From: Pseudoduganella plicata | Lineage (GTDB): Bacteria; Pseudomonadota; Gammaproteobacteria; Burkholderiales; Burkholderiaceae_D | Direction: 5' to 3' | Length of the DNA: 64,000 nt | Assembly (NCBI RefSeq): GCF_004421005.1 | Contig: NZ_CP038026.1 | Span: forward strand, 2,728,001-2,792,000 | Shown here: positions 1 to 8,765 of the stretch, in pieces | Numbering within the stretch: position 1 is the stretch's first letter | How the letters are laid out: each line of letters opens with the position of its first letter | Program-made: the position numbers and the translations under genes | The notes under the pieces: model-generated | What the model saw: only the letters and a program-made list of their open reading frames with translations | Told to the model about the DNA's origin: nothing | Database searches by the model: none

Positions 1-1
1 C

Positions 2-1306
2 CGCACCGTCGATCACTGGATGGCGTCCGACATGGCCAAACGCAGCGCGCAGATTCTCGGCGAGACGTTCGCCGAAGCGCGCTTAGCCATCGACGAAGGC
101 TCCGGCGTGCTGCGCGTGCACGGCTTCGCCGGGCTGCCGACAGCGTCGAAAGCGCGCGCCGATTGCCAGTATTTTTATGTGAACGGCCGCTTCGTGCGCG
201 ACAAGCTGCTGGTGCACGCCGTGCGCGCGGCCTACGAGGACGTGCTGCACGGCGACCGCTTCCCGTCGTACGTGCTGGCGCTGGACCTCGACCCGGCGCT
301 GGTGGACGTCAACGTGCACCCGTCGAAAATCGAAGTGCGCTTCCGCGACAGCCGCGCCGTCCACCAGTTCGTGTTCCACGCCGTGCAGCGCGCGCTGGCG
401 CAGACGTCGGCCACGGCGCACGGCAGCGTGCCCTCGCCGCTGCCTGCCGCCGACACGCTGACGACCGGCGGCGGCCCGCTGTGGCGCCCGCAGCAGCAGG
501 CGTCGTTCGGCTCCATCCTGAACCCGACCTACACGCCGACGTTCTCGCCGTCGCCCTACTCCCGCCCCGGCGAAGGCGGCGTGGCGCAAAGTACCGAAAG
601 CTATGGCGCGCTGTTTGCCGACGGCAGCAGGCGCGTGGCGGAAACCGCCGCGCCGTATCTGCCGCAGGCGACGCCGTACGTGGCCTCGTCCGCCGCGCTG
701 GCGCACGAGGAGTTCCCGCTGGGGTTTGCGCTGGCCCAGCTGCACGGCATCTATATCCTGGCGCAGAACAGCAAGGGCCTGGTGCTGGTGGACATGCATG
801 CGGCGCATGAACGCATCCTGTACGAGCAGCTGAAGAATGCGCTGGATGCGCAGATCTCCGGCAGCGACATGCAGGTCCAGACCCTGCTCATCCCCGTCAC
901 GTTCTATGCCGATGCGATCGAGGTGGGCACCGTCCAGGAGCATGGCGACACGTTGCGCACCCTGGGCTTCGACATCGCCGTGCTGTCGCCGACCACGCTG
1001 GCCGTGCGCGCGGTGCCCGCCCTGCTGAAGAACGCGGACGCCCAGACGCTGGCGCGCGACGTGCTGCGCGACGTACGCGAATACGGCGGCTCGCGCGTGC
1101 TGATCGAGCGCCGCAACGAGCTCTTGGGCACCCTTGCCTGCCACACGGCGGTGCGCGCCAACCGCATCCTGACGCAGCCGGAAATGAACGCCCTGCTGCG
1201 CCAGATGGAAAGCACGGAGCGCGCGGACCAGTGCAACCATGGCCGCCCCACCTGGGTGCAGGTCGAAATCAGCGCGCTCGACAAACTGTTCCTGCGCGGT
1301 CAATAA
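2..1306 (+). CDS. mutL: DNA mismatch repair protein MutL (3' part; 5' end outside window)
   Basis: The frame is already open at base 2, so only the C-terminal part of the gene is present. MutL links mismatch recognition by MutS to strand removal. The first ~120 visible residues are the end of the GHKL ATPase/transducer module (VNGRFVRDK, then [14 protein letters not shown]). A Pro/Ser/Thr-rich linker follows, then the C-terminal dimerisation domain. That domain carries [12 protein letters not shown], which fits the endonuclease metal motif DxHA(x)2E(x)4E, plus ACHTAVRAN and CNHGRPT. These match nicking-competent MutL proteins, unlike E. coli MutL. miaA starts 19 bp downstream on the same strand. 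Identity is firm; endonuclease activity is inferred from motifs. Confidence 0.96.
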   Translation, partial: RTVDHWMASDMAKRSAQILGETFAEARLAIDEGSGVLRVHGFAGLPTASKARADCQYFYVNGRFVRDKLLVHAVRAAYEDVLHGDRFPSYVLALDLDPALVDVNVHPSKIEVRFRDSRAVHQFVFHAVQRALAQTSATAHGSVPSPLPAADTLTTGGGPLWRPQQQASFGSILNPTYTPTFSPSPYSRPGEGGVAQSTESYGALFADGSRRVAETAAPYLPQATPYVASSAALAHEEFPLGFALAQLHGIYILAQNSKGLVLVDMHAAHERILYEQLKNALDAQISGSDMQVQTLLIPVTFYADAIEVGTVQEHGDTLRTLGFDIAVLSPTTLAVRAVPALLKNADAQTLARDVLRDVREYGGSRVLIERRNELLGTLACHTAVRANRILTQPEMNALLRQMESTERADQCNHGRPTWVQVEISALDKLFLRGQ

Positions 1307-1325
1307 GCCGCATCCATCCATTGTC

Positions 1326-2264
1326 ATGAATCAGAATACCCAGCGGCCGCAGGCGGTCGCCATCATGGGCCCGACCGCGTCGGGCAAGACCGCCGCCGCG
1401 CTGGCCATCGCCGCGCGCGTGCCGGCCGAAATCATCTCCGTCGATTCAGCCCTCGTCTACCGGGGCATGGACATCGGCACGGCCAAGCCGTCGCGCGAGG
1501 AACTGGCCAGCGTGCCGCACCACCTGATCGACATCCTCGACCCGCTCGACAGCTACTCGGTGGCGCAGTTCCGCACCGATACGCTGCGCCTCGTCGGCGA
1601 GATCGTCGCGCGCGGCAGGCTGCCGCTGCTGGTAGGCGGCACGATGCTGTACTTCAAAGGCCTGGCGGACGGGCTGGACGACCTGCCCGGCGCCGATCCC
1701 GCCATCCGCGCCGAACTGGAAGACGAGGCGGCGCTGCTGGGATGGCCCGCCATGCACGCGCGCCTGGCGACGCTGGACCCGGAGACAGCCGCGCGCCTGA
1801 AGCCGAACGACGCGCAGCGCATCCAGCGTGCGCTGGAGATCATCCGCCTGTCGGGCCGGCCGATGTCGGCACTGCTGGCGCAGCGCGCGCCGGAAGTGCT
1901 GCCGTTCGAACTGACGTCGTTTGCGCTGGAGCCACTTGACCGCGCCGTTCTGCACGAGCGCATCGCGCGCCGCTTCGATCTCATGCTGGAAGGCGATGCG
2001 CTGCTGGACGAAGTGGAACACCTGCGCCGGCGCGGCGACCTGCATCCGGGCCTGCCATCGATGCGCTGCGTCGGCTACCGGCAAGCGTGGGAATACCTGG
2101 ACGGCCGCATCGACTACAAGACGATGCGCGAGACAGGTATCATTGCCACGCGCCAGCTGGCCAAGCGCCAGCTGACGTGGCTGCGTTCGATGCCGGAGCG
2201 GATCGTCATCGACTGCCTGGCGCCGGATGCGACGGCGCGCATCCTGGCGGGCTTGCCTTTATAG
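1326..2264 (+). CDS. miaA: tRNA dimethylallyltransferase MiaA
   Basis: Transfers a dimethylallyl group to N6 of A37 in tRNAs that read UNN codons, producing the substrate of MiaB (also in this window at 26839). The protein is 312 aa, normal for the family. Walker A GPTASGKT lies at residues 15-22, followed by [18 protein letters not shown] (substrate site) and, near the middle, [14 protein letters not shown]. The frame is open further upstream, inside mutL, but ATG 1326 just after mutL places the P-loop at the usual distance from the N-terminus. The mutL-miaA pair is a common proteobacterial arrangement and suggests co-transcription. Confidence 0.97.
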   Translation: MNQNTQRPQAVAIMGPTASGKTAAALAIAARVPAEIISVDSALVYRGMDIGTAKPSREELASVPHHLIDILDPLDSYSVAQFRTDTLRLVGEIVARGRLPLLVGGTMLYFKGLADGLDDLPGADPAIRAELEDEAALLGWPAMHARLATLDPETAARLKPNDAQRIQRALEIIRLSGRPMSALLAQRAPEVLPFELTSFALEPLDRAVLHERIARRFDLMLEGDALLDEVEHLRRRGDLHPGLPSMRCVGYRQAWEYLDGRIDYKTMRETGIIATRQLAKRQLTWLRSMPERIVIDCLAPDATARILAGLPL

Positions 2265-2333
2265 CACCCGTGTTCGTCACAACGCGGGCTTCTTGACAGA
2301 AACGACGCCACAGCCGATAATGCTTGCCGTTGC

Positions 2334-2410
2334 GGTGATATAGCTCAGCTGGTTAGAGCACAGCACTCATAATGCTGGGGTCGGTGGTTCAAGTCCACCT
2401 ATCACCACCA
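2334..2410 (+). tRNA. tRNA-Met (CAU), copy 1
   Basis: The 77-nt cloverleaf has acceptor arm GGTGATA paired with TATCACC, discriminator A and an encoded CCA at 2408-2410. The anticodon stem CAGCA/TGCTG encloses loop CTCATAA, so the anticodon is CAU. The first acceptor pair is G:C, unlike a typical initiator tRNA, so elongator Met is the likeliest reading. A CAU tRNA recoded to Ile by lysidine cannot be ruled out by eye. An identical copy lies 85 bp downstream. Confidence 0.95.
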
Positions 2411-2495
2411 CCCGAATTGCAGAAGATGGCCTGTCCGGCAACGGTCCAGGCCATTATTCTTTCAGGGCGCAGCCTTGTCGAGTTGACCAGTTTTC

Positions 2496-2572
2496 GGTGA
2501 TATAGCTCAGCTGGTTAGAGCACAGCACTCATAATGCTGGGGTCGGTGGTTCAAGTCCACCTATCACCACCA
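2496..2572 (+). tRNA. tRNA-Met (CAU), copy 2
   Basis: This gene is base-for-base identical to the copy at 2334-2410, including the encoded CCA. The 85-bp spacer shows no other structure. It is followed 11 bp later by a strong intrinsic terminator, so the two genes are probably one transcript processed into two identical tRNAs. Confidence 0.95.
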
Positions 2573-2582
2573 ATACGGAAAA

Positions 2583-2614
2583 GCCGCCGATCCTTACGGG
2601 TCGGCGGTTTTTTT
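2583..2614 (+). terminator. Intrinsic terminator of the tRNA-Met pair
   Basis: CCGCCGATCC (2584-2593) pairs with GGGTCGGCGG (2598-2607), with one G-T wobble, around a TTAC loop. Seven T residues follow at 2608-2614. It ends the tRNA transcript and also lies just past the 3' end of the opposing gene that stops at 2624. Confidence 0.88.
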
Positions 2615-2623
2615 CATGGGCGA

Positions 2624-3211
2624 CTATTTTTTCGCCGGGATGTGCCGGTTTATCAACGCATCGATGTCCTGGTCCGACGGGTTCGGCTTGTAGGCCGGAT
2701 TGTCCACCGGCGCGCGGCGCAGCGGCTGCACCGCCCGCTTCGCGTGCAGGTCGCACAGCTTGCTGCCCAGGTTAACGCCGCCCATCTGCATCATCGATAC
2801 CTGCGCATCGGACTTGACGGTTTCGCTGACAATGGCGCCGTTGCGCTTGCGGACCTGTCTCAGCGTGCCGTAGTAATTGCGCTCGCAGTCGAGCAGCTCC
2901 GTCGACTGTAGCTCATCGTAGGCGTTGCCCTGCGCGTCTCGCTCCGGTGTCTGGTAGACATAGCGGTAGGTGCCGACGATAAAGCTGCCGTCGATGCTGC
3001 TGGTGGTGTCCAGCATCGATTCAGGCTGCGCGCGGAACTTGCCCTTCTTGCTGCCGAATGCCGCGCTCAAATAGATGGTCGCGCCCGGCTCCAGCGTTTG
3101 CTCGTCCTTCACCCACTGCCCTGTAGCCGGTCCCGCCACCGCCGCCGCTGCCGCGCCGATTGCCAATACCGCCGCCGTCAGGCGCTGCAGATTTGCCCCT
3201 GTCCATTTCAT
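2624..3211 (-). CDS. Hypothetical exported protein
   Basis: A 195-aa protein that I do not recognise. Start ATG 3211 gives a short basic N-terminus (MKWTGANLQR) and a hydrophobic Ala-rich stretch ending near AVAGPATG, which fits a Sec signal peptide. The mature part contains VGTYRYVYQTPERDAQGNAYDELQSTELLDC and is mostly polar. There are two Cys in the mature region (LLDCERN and KLCDLH) that could form a disulfide. It resembles the surface-adhesin-like or unknown-function exported proteins common in Burkholderiales, but no named domain is supported. The frame is open 48 bases further upstream, but the added residues would put polar sequence ahead of the signal peptide. Confidence 0.7.
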   Translation of the reverse strand: MKWTGANLQRLTAAVLAIGAAAAAVAGPATGQWVKDEQTLEPGATIYLSAAFGSKKGKFRAQPESMLDTTSSIDGSFIVGTYRYVYQTPERDAQGNAYDELQSTELLDCERNYYGTLRQVRKRNGAIVSETVKSDAQVSMMQMGGVNLGSKLCDLHAKRAVQPLRRAPVDNPAYKPNPSDQDIDALINRHIPAKK

Positions 3212-3384
3212 CCTTGCCCTTGCCTCGTGAACTGTACAACTGTCGCGCTGCCACGCCATGTTGGCAATTTGCCATGCAGGCCAGCATTAGACCCGTTCGG
3301 CAACGGGACAGCAAGCCCGCTCGTGATGCATCCATCGAACGATTTCCGACAGCCGATAACCAGGCCGCGCATCGGCGACATCCC

Positions 3385-4176
3385 CTACTGTCGCGTGGAC
3401 CCGCCCGCTTGCGCCATCTCGACCTCGAACATCCGCTCGAACGCCGGCAGCGCGTGCGCGGCGCATTCGACCATCCTGCGGCCGGCCGCAGCCAGCCGCG
3501 GGTCCTCGCTGCGACTGAGTTCCCGCCCCACCTTGTGCTGCGCCGGGTAGCTGTGATGCAGGGCCGCGTAGATATCGCTTACCGTCACGGCCGAAGCGTC
3601 GGGCCGCCCGCTGCCGGTGGACTTCAGCGCTTCGCCAACGATGCCGTGCAGCGCGCCGATACCGTGCTCCTGCAGCCATTCCATCAGCTGGACGGTGCGA
3701 TAGGCGGTCGTGTTGTCGCGCGCGGGGCGCTCGGACAGCAGCGCGTACACCTGCGCCCGCGCCAGCCAGTTGCCCTCGGCGGCGGCGCGGTACAGGTTGC
3801 GCATCAGCTTGCGGTCGTGCCGGCTCGCGGGCAGGCCGCCCAGCCATGCGTCGACGGCGTCCAGCGAGGGCACGGGCCCCACCTCGGCGGGGTGGCGGCA
3901 TTCGAATCCGGCCGGATCCTGCGCCGCCGCCATGTCCTGCCGCAGCTTGCTCATCACGCTCTGCGTGCGCTGTGCCAGCTCGTCGCCATCGATGCGTCGG
4001 GCCGGACCGAGCCAGCTCATGTCTCCATGCCGCGACGCGTGCGCCATGCGCGCATGCTCGGCGTGGCCATCGCGCGGACCGCTCCACCGCGTTGCGTCGC
4101 GCTCCTGATGGGCGGCCGCGTAAATCAGTCCGCCCGCCATCAGCAGCAGCAGGCCCAGTGTGAATTTCCCGTTCAT
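3385..4176 (-). CDS. Hypothetical membrane-anchored or exported protein
   Basis: A 263-aa protein that I do not recognise. The N-terminus MNGKFTLGLLLLMAGGLIYAAAHQ looks like a signal peptide or single membrane anchor, with the rest outside the cytoplasm. The body is helical and Ala/Arg-rich, with one region (YRAAAEGNWLARAQVYALLSE) reminiscent of Sel1/TPR-like helical repeats. That likeness is too weak to assign. Two Cys (ECRHP and VECAAH) are present. The gene stands alone on the minus strand between two unrelated small genes. Function unknown. Confidence 0.65.
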   Translation of the reverse strand: MNGKFTLGLLLLMAGGLIYAAAHQERDATRWSGPRDGHAEHARMAHASRHGDMSWLGPARRIDGDELAQRTQSVMSKLRQDMAAAQDPAGFECRHPAEVGPVPSLDAVDAWLGGLPASRHDRKLMRNLYRAAAEGNWLARAQVYALLSERPARDNTTAYRTVQLMEWLQEHGIGALHGIVGEALKSTGSGRPDASAVTVSDIYAALHHSYPAQHKVGRELSRSEDPRLAAAGRRMVECAAHALPAFERMFEVEMAQAGGSTRQ

Positions 4177-4383
4177 CGATCCTCCCGTTCGCGTCCAGCA
4201 ACTGTAGGGCCGGCGTCAGGGAAGAGAGTTGCGCAACAGCAATGCCAGACGGCGTTGTTGCGGAAAGGTATCACCAAACGCCAGCTGCGGTGTAGCCTCG
4301 GAGCCTGGCAGGCGGCAGTGCTTGCGCCGCGTCAGCAACGCCGGGCGCTCCCCTTCGTACACTCGGAATTTTGCGGAGGAACT

Positions 4384-4647
4384 ATGCCCGACCTGATGGA
4401 AATCCTGACGCGGCTGATGGCCAGCCGCCGCGAAGACATTCTGAAAGCCGTGCACGGCAAGCCGGGCGCCGTGTCGGTGGCGGCGCTGCAGAACGACGAG
4501 GCGGTTGCCACGCTGGCGCGCTACAGCTACGCGCTGCTGCCCGGGGTGGTGCGGCTGGCGGTCAGGGAAGATGCGTTCCGCCGCTTCGTCATGAACAACC
4601 GCGACAAGCTGCTGGCGCAGCTGGTGCAGCCGGCCGCATCCGTCTAA
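4384..4647 (+). CDS. Small hypothetical protein (87 aa)
   Basis: The sequence GCGGAGGAACT ends just before ATG 4384, giving a good ribosome-binding site and fixing this start although the frame is open far upstream. The 87-aa product (begins MPDLMEILTRLM, ends LVQPAASV) is soluble, helical and charged, with LARYSYALLPGVVRLAVRE in its centre. No domain is recognised. It converges on the DUF1427 gene that ends at 4644, overlapping its last bases by 4 bp. Confidence 0.65.
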   Translation: MPDLMEILTRLMASRREDILKAVHGKPGAVSVAALQNDEAVATLARYSYALLPGVVRLAVREDAFRRFVMNNRDKLLAQLVQPAASV

Positions 4648-4799
4648 GCGACCCAGCCGCCGACGACGTAGCCGGACGTCATCGCGACGACCAGCAGCGC
4701 GCCGATCGGCGTTGGCGGCGCCGGCGATGGGATATCGCAGGCGCGGCAAATCGCGCCGATGCCAAGGCCCAGCAGCGAGCCGATGACGAGTGCGCTCAT
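4644..4799 (-). CDS. DUF1427/XapX family small membrane protein
   Basis: A 51-aa protein starting at ATG 4799 (MSALVIGSLLGLGIGAICR). It has the two short hydrophobic segments and the central PSPAPPTPIGALLV turn typical of the XapX/DUF1427 family, whose function is unknown. The A of its start codon overlaps the TGA that would end the preceding DUF1427 gene if that gene's suspected frameshift is corrected (ATGA junction), suggesting translational coupling of a two-subunit small membrane protein. Confidence 0.75.
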   Translation of the reverse strand: MSALVIGSLLGLGIGAICRACDIPSPAPPTPIGALLVVAMTSGYVVGGWVA

Positions 4800-5034
4800 T
4801 GCCCCTCCCGCCCGGGGCCGTGCCATCCAGCGCATGGCCGCCGCAATGCTGCCGGTTGCGCGCGGCGCGGCGGGCGACGAAGCGGTCCACCAGCCAGTAG
4901 CCGCTGCTCATCATGAATACCAGCAGCGCGCCCGACAGCACGGGCGGCGATGCCGCCGGGATGTTGAAGCGCCGGCACGCCAGCCCCACCACGAACGACA
5001 GCACCAGCCCCGCCAGGATCTTCACGTAGTTCAT
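4796..5034 (-). CDS. DUF1427 family membrane protein, apparent frameshift near its 3' end
   Basis: Begins at ATG 5034 (MNYVKILAGLVLSFVVGLACR), then PAASPPVLSGALLVFMMSSGYWLVDR, clearly the same family as its downstream neighbour (two hydrophobic segments around a Pro/Ser turn). After HCGG (~4845) the open frame runs on without family resemblance to 4216, antisense through the neighbouring genes. Adding one base near 4835-4845 would instead end the protein at TGA 4796-4798, overlapping the next gene's ATG, at ~80 residues. I read the long frame as the product of a 1-base deletion or sequencing error. It lies 7 bp after the amidohydrolase stop, so it is probably in that operon. Confidence 0.65.
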
Positions 5035-5041
5035 GGGCGCC

Positions 5042-6886
5042 TCAGAATGCAAAGCAGCTGCAGCCGAATGCGCCCCAGAAGCCGGCGAAGTCGGAAACAG
5101 GCACCGTCGACTTGCGTGCGACGTCATGCGAGTGGGCGTGCACGCCGCAGGCGCCGGCGCATTGGTGCGGCAGCGCCGACTTCGCGGCTTGCGGCGGCAC
5201 CGCGCGGTAGTGGCCGGGAACCTTCGCCACCGGCGACCACTCGGGCAGCACCGGCAGGTCCGGCGGGCCCAGCTTCGTGAACTCGGCCTGGCCGAAGACA
5301 ATGCGCCCGCCCACCACCGTCAGCACCGATTCGATGCGCTTGATGGCTTCTTCGTCCACCCGAAAGAAGTCCGCCGACAGCACCGCCAGGTCGGCCAGCA
5401 TGCCAGCCTGGATGCGGCCCTTCTTGCCCTGCTCATTCGAGAACCATGCGCTGCCGGCCGTCCACAGCGCCAGCGCCGTCTCGCGCGGCAGCTTGTCGCC
5501 CGCGTCGTACAGGCGCAGGCCGCCCACCGTGCGGCCGGAAACGAGCCAGTACAGCGCCGTCCAAGGGTTATAGCTGGCCACGCGCGTGGCATCGGTGCCG
5601 GCACCGACCGGCACGCCGCTTTCCAGCATGCGGCGGATCGGCGGCGTGTGCTTTGCCGCGTCCGCACCGTAGCGGCCGACGAAGTATTCGCCCTGGAACG
5701 CCATGCGGTGCTGAATGGCGATACCGCCGCCCAGCGCCTTGACGCGGTCGATGTTTTTCGGGCTGATGGTTTCGGCGTGGTCGAACAGCCAGTGCAGGCC
5801 GTCGAACGGGATGTCGCGGTTGACCTTCTCGAACACATCCAGCATGCGCCCGATCGATTCGTCGTACGTGGCGTGCAGGCGGAACGGCCAGCGCTGGCTG
5901 ACCAGGTGGCGCACCACCTGTTCCAGCTGCCCTTCCATTTCCGGCGGCAGGTCCGGACGCGGCTCCAGGAAGTCCTCGAAGTCGGCGGCCGAGAACACCA
6001 GCATCTCGCCGGCGCCGTTGTGGCGGTACCAGTCGTCGCCCTGGCCGGGCGTGACGATGTCCGTCCAGCGCTGGAAGTCCTGCAGCTCCTGGCCCTTGTT
6101 CTGTGTGAACAGGTTGTAGGCGATGCGGATCGTCAGCTGGTCGTCCGCCGCGAGCTGCTCGACGACGTTGTAATCCTCCGGATAGTTCTGGAAGCCGCCG
6201 CCGGCGTCGATGGCGCTGGTCAGCCCCAGGCGGTTCAGTTCGCGCATGAAGTGGCGCGTCGAGTTGATCTGGTGCTCCAGCGGCAGTTTCGGTCCTTTCG
6301 CCAGCGTGGCGTACAGGATCATGGCGTTCGGCCGCGCGATCAGCATGCCGGTCGGATTACCGCTGGCGTCGCGCACGATCTCGCCACCGGGCGGATTGGG
6401 CGTGTCCTTCGTGTAGCCGACGGCGCGCAGCGCGGCGCGATTGAGCAGCGCCCGATCGTACAGGTGCAGCACGAAGACGGGCGTATCGGGCGCCGCCGCG
6501 TTCAGGTCCTCGATCGTCGGCATGCGTCGTTCGGCAAACTGGAATTCGTTCCAGCCGCCGACCACGCGCACCCACTGCGGGCTTGGCGTACGCAGCGCTT
6601 GCTCCTTCAGCATGCGCAGCGCATCGGCCAGCGACGGCACGCCTTCCCAGCGCAGTTCGAGGTTGTAATTCAGGCCGCCGCGGATCAGGTGCAGGTGCGA
6701 GTCGTTCAGTCCGGGGATGACGGTGCGCCCGTTCAGGTCCACCACCTGCGCGTCCGGCGTGCGGTGGCGCATGACGTCGTCGGCATCGCCGACGGCCAGG
6801 AATTTGCCGTCTTCGATGGCGACGGCGGAGGCAACGGGATTGGATGTGTCGCCCGTATGGAAACGGCCGTTCAGGAAGATAAGCAT
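5042..6886 (-). CDS. Amidohydrolase family protein (YtcJ-like)
   Basis: A 614-aa metal-dependent hydrolase of the amidohydrolase superfamily, probably acting on a C-N bond of an unknown substrate. An N-terminal beta-sandwich strand (MLIFLNGRFHTGD) is followed by the metal-binding NDSHLHL (His64/His66), GGWNEFQF, GLTSAIDAGGG, HATYDESIGRML, WLFDHAETI and GAGTDATRVASYNPW near the end of the barrel. These features fit the YtcJ/exoenzyme-regulatory AepA-like branch. The last ~50 residues include a Cys/His-rich tail (CAGACGVHAHSH, then CSCF) beyond the barrel. Two DUF1427 genes follow on the same strand, the first only 7 bp away. Substrate unknown. Confidence 0.88.
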   Translation of the reverse strand: MLIFLNGRFHTGDTSNPVASAVAIEDGKFLAVGDADDVMRHRTPDAQVVDLNGRTVIPGLNDSHLHLIRGGLNYNLELRWEGVPSLADALRMLKEQALRTPSPQWVRVVGGWNEFQFAERRMPTIEDLNAAAPDTPVFVLHLYDRALLNRAALRAVGYTKDTPNPPGGEIVRDASGNPTGMLIARPNAMILYATLAKGPKLPLEHQINSTRHFMRELNRLGLTSAIDAGGGFQNYPEDYNVVEQLAADDQLTIRIAYNLFTQNKGQELQDFQRWTDIVTPGQGDDWYRHNGAGEMLVFSAADFEDFLEPRPDLPPEMEGQLEQVVRHLVSQRWPFRLHATYDESIGRMLDVFEKVNRDIPFDGLHWLFDHAETISPKNIDRVKALGGGIAIQHRMAFQGEYFVGRYGADAAKHTPPIRRMLESGVPVGAGTDATRVASYNPWTALYWLVSGRTVGGLRLYDAGDKLPRETALALWTAGSAWFSNEQGKKGRIQAGMLADLAVLSADFFRVDEEAIKRIESVLTVVGGRIVFGQAEFTKLGPPDLPVLPEWSPVAKVPGHYRAVPPQAAKSALPHQCAGACGVHAHSHDVARKSTVPVSDFAGFWGAFGCSCFAF

Positions 6887-6996
6887 GGTGTACGCAGGAT
6901 GGAAACGATGCAGTCCATCATACGCGGCCGGCCTGCGGCGTCATCCCTTGTCCGGGGCCGTGCCCGCTCTGCTAAAAGGATGAAGCCCGAGGGGGT

Positions 6997-7048
6997 GGGG
7001 ACAGGCTCCTGTCTCGGGCCGAGAGGCCAGTGACAGGAGCCTGTCCCC
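6997..7048. repeat. Palindromic GACAGGCTCCTGTC intergenic repeat, copy A
   Basis: Arms at 6997-7013 and 7032-7048 are perfect 17-base inverted copies (ggggacaggctcctgtc) around an 18-nt spacer. The copy lies just beyond the 3' end of the MFS gene (stop at 7057, minus strand) and upstream of the amidohydrolase start. It is the same motif as copies at 19403, 29716 and 53190, but with GGGGACAGG in place of CCGGTGACAGG. Confidence 0.8.
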
Positions 7049-7056
7049 GACGTACG

Positions 7057-8328
7057 CTATTTCGTCCGTGTCAGCACCAGCGCCACAAGGCTGAGCAGCG
7101 CGGCGATCGACAGGTAGTAGCCGACGTACTGCAAGCCGTACTGGTTCGCCAGCATCGTGGCGATGTAGGGCGCCAGCGACGCGCCCAGGATGCCGGCCAG
7201 GTTGAACGTCAGCGAGGCACCCGTGTAGCGCACCTCGGCCGGGAACAGCTCGGACAGGATCGTGCCGAGCGGACCGTATGTCATGCCCATCAGCGCGAGA
7301 CCCAGACACAGGAAGATCGTCACCTGGGTCGTGCTGCCGGAGCCGAACAGCGGCGCCAGGGCCAGGCCGAACAGCGCGATGGCGGCGGAAATGACGATCA
7401 GGGTGAGACGGCGCCCGTAGCGGTCGGCCAGCAGCGCGGCGACGGGAATCGTCAGGCCGAAGAACAGCACGGCAAACAGCTGCAGCACGAGGAAGTGCTG
7501 GCGCGAGAAGCCCAGCGCCGACACGCCCCAGTTCAGCGCGAACACCGTCATCAGGTAGAACAGCACGAAGGTCGCCATCGCCATCAGCGTGCCGAGGACC
7601 AGCATGCGGGTGTGGTCCCGCAGCACGGCCACGACCGGCACCTTGACGCGTTCGCCCTTGTCCAGCACCTTCTGGAAGTCGGGCGTTTCCGTGATCTTCA
7701 GGCGCACGTACAGGCCGACCAGCACCAGCACGGCGCTGGCCAGGAACGGAATGCGCCAGCCATAGCTGAAGAACTGCTCGTCCGTCTGCAGCTCGGACAG
7801 CAGCAGGAATATTCCGCCGGACAGGAAGAAGCCGATCGGCGCGCCCAGCTGCGGGAACATGCCGTACCACGCGCGTTTGCCGGGCGGTGCGTTTTCAGTG
7901 GCCAGCAGCACGGCGCCGCCCCACTCGCCGCCGAGGCCCAGGCCCTGGCCGAAGCGGCACAGCGCCAGCAGCAGCGGCGCCCATGCGCCGATCGACGCGT
8001 AGGTCGGCAGCATGCCGATGATGACCGTGGACAGCCCCATCGTCAGTAGCGCGGCCACCAGCGTGGCCTTGCGGCCGACGCGGTCGCCGAAGTGGCCGAA
8101 GACGGCCGAGCCGACGGGGCGGGCGAAGAACGCGATGGCAAACGTGGCGAGCGACTGCAGTGTGGCCGCGGCGGCGTCACCGGCAGGGAAGAACAGTTTG
8201 GGGAAGACAAGGACGGCGGCCGTCGCGTAGATATAAAAATCGAAAAATTCGATGGTGGTGCCGATCAGACTGGCGAACAACACGGTGCCGGGCTTGTTGC
8301 GCGCGGCACCGGAATGAGCTTCTTGCAT
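7057..8328 (-). CDS. MFS transporter, metabolite:H+ symporter (MHS) type
   Basis: A 423-aa inner-membrane transporter with about 12 hydrophobic segments. SLIGTTIEFFDFYIY near the N-terminus, GHFGDRVGRKATL (loop 2-3 motif) and RFGQGLGLGGEWGGA are hallmarks of the ProP/ShiA/KgtP-like MHS family, which imports organic acids, osmolytes or aromatic compounds with protons. The substrate cannot be read from sequence. It follows a thioredoxin-like gene by 35 bp on the same strand. Its position near the pectin locus does not by itself make it a galacturonate transporter, since GH28 lies upstream in a separate block. Confidence 0.92.
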   Translation of the reverse strand: MQEAHSGAARNKPGTVLFASLIGTTIEFFDFYIYATAAVLVFPKLFFPAGDAAAATLQSLATFAIAFFARPVGSAVFGHFGDRVGRKATLVAALLTMGLSTVIIGMLPTYASIGAWAPLLLALCRFGQGLGLGGEWGGAVLLATENAPPGKRAWYGMFPQLGAPIGFFLSGGIFLLLSELQTDEQFFSYGWRIPFLASAVLVLVGLYVRLKITETPDFQKVLDKGERVKVPVVAVLRDHTRMLVLGTLMAMATFVLFYLMTVFALNWGVSALGFSRQHFLVLQLFAVLFFGLTIPVAALLADRYGRRLTLIVISAAIALFGLALAPLFGSGSTTQVTIFLCLGLALMGMTYGPLGTILSELFPAEVRYTGASLTFNLAGILGASLAPYIATMLANQYGLQYVGYYLSIAALLSLVALVLTRTK

Positions 8329-8363
8329 GCGGACTCCGGGCTAACGTTACGGTGAAAGTGCCA

Positions 8364-8690
8364 TCAGCCGGGTGTGGCGATCTTGGCAAACGCATCGCGG
8401 ATCTCGCTGGCGTCGGCGGGGCGTACCACGCGCGCCACTTCCTTCCCGTCTTGCAGGAAGATCATGGTTGGCCACAGTTTGACACGGAAGGAGCGGCCCA
8501 GCAAGCGCCCGGGCCCGTCCTCGACCTTGAAGTGGCGGATGTCCGGATGCTCGCCGTACGCCTCCGTCAGCAGCGGTTGCGCGGCGCGGCAGTGGCCGCA
8601 CCAGTTGGTACCGAATTCCAGCAGGGCCGGGCCGGTCAGGGCGTCGATCTCGGCGCGCGTGGGCGCCGCTTCCTGGTAGGTGTGTTCCAT
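8364..8690 (-). CDS. Thioredoxin family protein
   Basis: A 108-aa single-domain thioredoxin fold with active site WCGHC (around residue 30; the usual thioredoxin motif is WCGPC). The cis-Pro loop LWPTMIFLQDGKEVARVV is in place. There is no signal peptide, so it should act in the cytoplasm. WCGHC is more typical of PDI-like proteins and would raise redox potential relative to thioredoxin A (family knowledge). The last residue pair before the stop lies 35 bp from the MFS start, so the two probably form a small operon. Confidence 0.88.
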   Translation of the reverse strand: MEHTYQEAAPTRAEIDALTGPALLEFGTNWCGHCRAAQPLLTEAYGEHPDIRHFKVEDGPGRLLGRSFRVKLWPTMIFLQDGKEVARVVRPADASEIRDAFAKIATPG

Positions 8691-8765
8691 ATGCGCTCCT
8701 TGTCTTCTGTTGCGTGATAGGTGAACATTATCACGCCCGCAGCAGACAAGAGCGCACAGCGAAAC

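Noticed and set aside
2334..2572. tRNA pair as an integration site
   Set aside because: No integrase, att-like repeat of the tRNA 3' end, or foreign genes adjoin.
4216..4795. C-terminal extension of the DUF1427 reading frame
   Set aside because: Composition is that of antisense DNA and it crosses two other genes; better explained by a frameshift.
5033..7033. Long plus-strand open frame opposite the amidohydrolase
   Set aside because: No domain likeness; His/Arg/Gln-rich shadow of the minus-strand amidohydrolase.
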